A DNA stretch of 64,000 nt from Welwitschia mirabilis (lineage: Eukaryota; Gnetophyta; Gnetopsida; Welwitschiales). This document shows, piece by piece, positions 60,203-64,000 of this stretch. The notes below the pieces were generated by a model. It did no database searches, was not told the DNA's origin, and saw only the letters and a program-made list of their open reading frames with translations. Positions within the stretch are counted from its first letter, which is position 1. Each line of letters begins with the position of its first letter. The stretch spans positions 263,208,136 through 263,272,135 of the forward strand of contig JBOZIK010000001.1 of NCBI GenBank assembly GCA_051453625.1. The letters run 5' to 3'. Both the position numbers and the translations under genes were made by a program.

Positions 60203-60583
60203 ATGGTAGAGAGAAGGGAATGAAAGAGGAAGAGTGATTGAGAATAAAAGAGTCAAATAAGAAGGATCAAATAACTTAATGGAGGGAATTGAAAACTTGG
60301 TAGTGTTATATCCCATATTTTATAAACCTTATTTACTTGAATAATAAGTATACAAAGATTTTAGTCAAATAAATAATTATCCTTATTTAAGTTCCTTATC
60401 AAATACGATGTCATTATAAAGTTGATCTTAGTTTGTAATATTAATAATCCATCATGAAAATGATAAAAATTATGTTAGAATGTTTTATGAGAAAATCTAG
60501 CCAAACATTTAAAATTACATAATCCCATTATGTGAGGAATTAAAATCACATGATAAAACTAATAAATTAAAAGTTTTAAGAGG

Positions 60584-60683
60584 NNNNNNNNNNNNNNNNN
60601 NNNNNNNNNNNNNNNNNNNNNNNNNNNNNNNNNNNNNNNNNNNNNNNNNNNNNNNNNNNNNNNNNNNNNNNNNNNNNNNNNNN
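60584..60683. other. Assembly gap, 100 N
   Basis: Round 100-N gap of unknown size. It hides the rest of the Copia element and part of C2. Confidence 0.99.
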
Positions 60684-60689
60684 CCACTG

Positions 60690-61500
60690 TGTATTTGAAG
60701 CCCTTGCACTCAAAGAATTATAAAGGTTTCTTATTTCTACTAAAGTTCTTGAAAGAATCTTTCTTCTAAATTTGATTTTCATTAGTATTAAATATTATTC
60801 TATCAAAGTCTTTTTGTTTTCGTAGAAATATTCTAAAAGTTCTGGCCAAAAGAAGTAAATCCTCATCATCTTCTTCATTTATGGAACATTCTTTGCATTA
60901 ACTTAAACATTCCAAGGTAATATTCTTTATCTTAAATTCCTCATCATTCATAATGATATCTTCATATGTAATTAATGATCCCTTAAGCTTTTCTAGACTC
61001 GTGGTATCTAGATTTTTTCTCTCTTTAATTGCAATAATTTTAGATCTAAAACACTTGGGCAAGATCCTCAAAAACTTTTTCATAACTCTTTATTCTCGAA
61101 TATCTTCTCTAAGACCCAATATTATCTTCATAATGTCCATGACCTTGGTTGTATATTCAGTGATAGATTCTTATTCTTCCATTCTAATGTTTTTGAGTTA
61201 AGTTATTAAGAATTGTAACTTGGAATTTTTCATAATACTCATACCTTCATGAGTAATCTCAAGGGTATTCTAGATTTTCTTTATAAAGGAATGCTAAACT
61301 ACTCACCTATAATCCTTTGGACTAGGGGAACAAATGCATGCATTTAATGCTTTTATGTTGAGCCTTACTTCCTCCTTCTGTTCATTAGACCAACCTTCCA
61401 ATGGAATAGTGGGTTTAAAGTAACCACACATAGTACTTTCCCAGATATTTAAATCAATATATTTTAGAAATATTATCATTTTAGTTTTTCAAAAAGAATA
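60690..61500 (-). pseudogene. gag: Decayed Copia gag (UBN2-type)
   Basis: Gag forms the Copia particle. The minus strand starts with GYFKPTIPLEGWSNEQKEEV (family: W---M---L), then NIKALNACICSPSPKDY; later, open for 61 codons at 60898-61083, MKKFLRILPKCFRSKIIAIK, then LEKLKGSLITYED. This is the widespread plant Copia Gag pattern (KALNAI, K-LRSLPKRF--KVTAIEEAKDL, L-EL-GSL-T-E). Stops and frame changes interrupt it before the gap. It is the least decayed gag in the window in terms of open length. Confidence 0.85.
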
Positions 61501-61604
61501 GTTTAACCCATTAAAATAAGATGGCCTTGAAATTTAGTGGCCTTCATCAGTGATAGGTACTATTTAATCACTCAGAGTAATGAAGCTTTATCAAGAGTGA
61601 CTAG

Positions 61605-61616
61605 GATCTGATACTA
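61605..61616 (-). promoter_or_regulatory. PBS of Copia fragment, initiator tRNA-Met type
   Basis: Plus-strand GATCTGATACTA against GCTCTGATACCA, two differences, followed within a few bases by CTTAAAATTCCTAGAGGGGG, typical of the LTR edge of Maximus/SIRE-like Copia elements. Confidence 0.7.
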
Positions 61617-61617
61617 C

Positions 61618-62708
61618 TTAAAATTCCTAGAGGGGGTGAATAGGAATAATGATAAATTTCAAGTTCAAAAAACTATTTCTAAATGAAATTAATCAGCTTT
61701 GCAAATGAAAAACTGTATTTGAGAAAAATAGCAAAATAGAAAAAATAATCAACCCATAAGGTTCATAGTGGTTTGGAAACATGCTTACTTCACTCTTCAA
61801 GGAGGGATAAGATGTCATCTTTCTTGGTTTCCTTATAACTATTAAATTGATGATTTTTTGGTTGATCATCGATCCCTTGTACAATAATAGCTTATCATCA
61901 ATCTTTCACCCTTAAAGTCTTTCAACCTCAAGAAAAATAGAAGAAATCAAGTTATACCTCAAGCTCAGATGTAACATTGTAGAATCTGATCCAAATGATT
62001 ACACATGATAGGATCACCAAGTACATACAAATCACCAAAAATTGGTTTTAGTTCACTTCACAAAATCGCATATGAGTGTGTATATCTGTAATCCTAATAA
62101 AGCAGTTTTACCCTTTTTAAAGAGAAGGGGGAAATAGTTGTTGAAGGAAAACTTTAAATGATGAATCCAAGACATGATAGTCTAATATTCCAATCAAATT
62201 CAAGTTTTCAATGTGATTTAATGGCACACCAGAAAAGAATATCCATTGAAAACTATCACACGATTGCCTAAAGAAGATCATTTTTCTAATAGTTCAAAGA
62301 AAGACATCTATCTTTAAAACTAGGGATATCCTTACTTTTAGTATGGACACCTTCCTTTAAAGTAGTGTAGATGTACACAATACTGGGAGTGTGGGAACAT
62401 CCATCTTAGAAAGGAGTGGATGTCCACACCTGCTACAACTATAAACTAAGAACATGCTGAATGAAGGGAGGACATCTAGCTTGTTTAGAGTAGGGATGTC
62501 CACACCTAAGAACTATCAGTGATGTTTCCTATAAGAAGAGGAAATGTCTATCCTATTTGAGTGGGGACATCTAAGTCTAAGACCTATCACAGATACATTT
62601 TTCCTGTGACTAGAGGGGATTTCCACCCTGTTTTGAATGGGGACATTTGCATGTAGAGGTTAGCTTCTGAACATAACTGTGAAGAATGATTACCATCTTA
62701 TCGCTTCA
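61618..62708 (-). repeat. 5' LTR of Copia fragment (~1.09 kb)
   Basis: From TTAAAATTCCTAGAGGGGGT beside the PBS to CATCTTATCGCTTCA, after which C2 sequence resumes. No second LTR is in the window, so the outer end is placed by where the C1 alignment restarts. Confidence 0.6.
62340..62660. repeat. Irregular repeats with GGGGACATC and GATGTCC in both orientations
   Basis: Within the Copia LTR, units such as GGGAACATCCATC, GTGGATGTCCACACCTG, GGAGGACATCTAG, GGGATGTCCACACCTAA, GTGGGGACATCTAAG and ATGGGGACATTTG recur every 25-75 bp. Forward and inverted versions alternate, so the region could fold. Confidence 0.65.
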
Positions 62709-64000
62709 TTATTATAATTGTTAGCATCATTAAAACCTTATACTTATATGATATTTGTTTGTACAAATTCACTTTTACCCCTTTTTATTTATCTTACTTT
62801 GAATGTATACGCTTGTAAGAGTTTTTTACCTTAGTAGTTTAAGTAAGATAAATAGTCTCTAGCTTATCATTTTTTTAATTAACTTACAATGGATCCATAT
62901 GAATCTTAGACAAATATTGATATCTTAATAATTATTTTTGAGCTATACTTCCTTTGTTTACCTTCTTTTCACTAATCCACGGAGATTGTCATATAAGCAT
63001 GAAATAAGATTTATAAGAGTGGCATAGCTCTATGTATGTTTTAGTTCTTTATAAGTACATTATTAAGATGTTATTTAATACATTTTAGATATTTTTATTA
63101 TTATTAAAAGAAAAATAAAATAATATTTCCTTTATTTAGATAAAAAGTACTATTTCCTTTATTTATGTTTTATTATTATAACCTTGAAAATAGAAATGTT
63201 CTTGTGTATGCTTACTTTTTTTTAATGACTGTTTCTGTATAATAAACCAAATAATTATTGTATTTATTATAAATAGGTAAATAATTCATCAAATATCCAC
63301 ATTAGTTTTAATTTTTTGCATGCATTTGTATGGTGTGCTCATCAAAAGAGACTAAATTAACATAATTGTAATAATATTCATTCCCACACTTGGACTTCAT
63401 CATCAAGGTAGGTTACATTGCATTTTTTTTAATATAATACCATTATGGAAGTGGATTTAATTGTTACTCTCTTATCTTACCTATGTATGAACTTACTCCA
63501 ACTTAATATCATGAGCCCTTGGCATAGATGGATTATATTGCACCATCTAGAAATGCTTCAAGGAAGCATGAATCATTTGTAAGCATGCATCCATCTTGAA
63601 TACCACCTATCACCTGTATTGGGAGTATGTCAAGATTAATTGAAATACTATAGAGATAAGCCCATCTATATGTATATAGTTTAGAATTTAACATAAAACC
63701 AACTCACATTTGGAGGGCGGCCAGATATTTAGTTGGAATACCCTTAATTGGAGTTGAAACCTTCTATTATATTGACTAGGTATTATTCTTAAATTTTATT
63801 CATGTATATTGATAATAAGTTTATATCTTTTTAACTATACCTAAGATATCTTTTATATGATGAAAAACTAGAATGAAATGAAGGACACAAGCTTATAATA
63901 TCACTATTGTTTATAAATCAAAATAACTTAGAAGTTAATTATAGGTAAATATATAATATTAATATGATTTGTCTTTCTTAGAATATAGAAATTCTAATAA

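Larger units (their letters stand above)
57758..60303. other. Unassigned AT-rich DNA with two tandem-repeat blocks
   Basis: No readable gene. Holds the 186 bp and 191 bp repeat blocks and, next to C2, a purine-rich run with (AAG)n. Tandem repeats of this size are known in the untranslated 3' region or LTRs of Tat-lineage Gypsy elements, so this may be a fragment of one, but no LTR pair or PBS supports it. Confidence 0.5.
60684..62708 (-). mobile_element. Ty1/Copia element fragment: LTR, PBS and gag
   Basis: Minus-strand order LTR (61618-62708), PBS (61605-61616), gag (to 60690), then a gap. Protease, integrase, RT and the 3' LTR are not present. It interrupts C2 near the position equivalent to 54500 of C1. 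Confidence 0.75.
60304..64000 (-). mobile_element. C2: inverted relative of C1, split by a Copia fragment, cut by window end
   Basis: 60304-60583 is the reverse complement of 56640-56914, and 62710-64000 that of about 53270-54500, by eye at roughly 75-85 percent. Between them are a 100-N gap and a Copia fragment. The part equivalent to 54500-56640 is missing, presumably in the gap. The outer end lies outside the window. Confidence 0.7.

Noticed and set aside
60953-61201. 82-codon plus-strand frame
   Set aside because: It is antisense to the Copia gag at 60898-61083, whose minus-strand reading matches the gag family.

Overview
The window looks like repeat-dense heterochromatin from a flowering plant nuclear genome. 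It is very AT-rich and broken by ten assembly gaps. I find no intact host gene, no rRNA or tRNA gene, no CRISPR and nothing bacterial. What can be read are layers of old LTR retrotransposons whose reading frames are full of stops and frameshifts. Most are Ty3/Gypsy. Two primer-binding-site (PBS) classes are visible. One is complementary to initiator tRNA-Met and belongs to a chromovirus-like family, here called A. The other resembles a decayed complement of tRNA-Asp and belongs to Athila/Tat-like elements I, II and B. One Ty1/Copia fragment is also present. The species cannot be named from this sequence.

Layout. 1-4402: 5' end of a minus-strand family A element (A1), with a ~3.1 kb LTR, internal minisatellites and a tandem array of PBS-like units. 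5640-8566: 5' end of minus-strand Athila-like element I (LTR, PBS, leader, gag). 8567-9425: piece of a third family A LTR. 10343-16513: minus-strand element III (integrase, RNase H, RT, protease, gag, probable LTR). 16514-28504: minus-strand element II, LTR to LTR, but probably a join of two related copies, because the protease region is duplicated across a 100-N gap and no target-site duplication is seen. 28505-32819: unassigned AT-rich DNA with one decayed reading frame. 32820-39025: element A2, a complete but non-coding family A element with 2.7-2.8 kb LTRs around a 0.7 kb interior and a near-perfect target-site duplication.

39640-57757: plus-strand family B, arranged LTR-interior-LTR-interior-LTR. 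Only gag and protease are recognisable. The third LTR is split by element C1 (53153-56914), which has an exact 5 bp target-site duplication; the paired B copy preserves the empty site. 57758-60303: unassigned DNA with two ~190 bp tandem-repeat blocks. 60304 to the end: C2, an inverted relative of C1, interrupted by a minus-strand Copia fragment (gag, PBS, LTR).

Nothing here works as a living system. The structures most worth a second look are the tandem PBS arrays of family A, a short motif repeated through the leader and LTR of elements I and II, the tandem gag-protease-only B elements with a dated insertion, and the unassigned frame at 29113-29596 whose in-frame stops could all have arisen by C-to-T change. 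All identities and divergences are judged by eye; nothing was aligned or searched.
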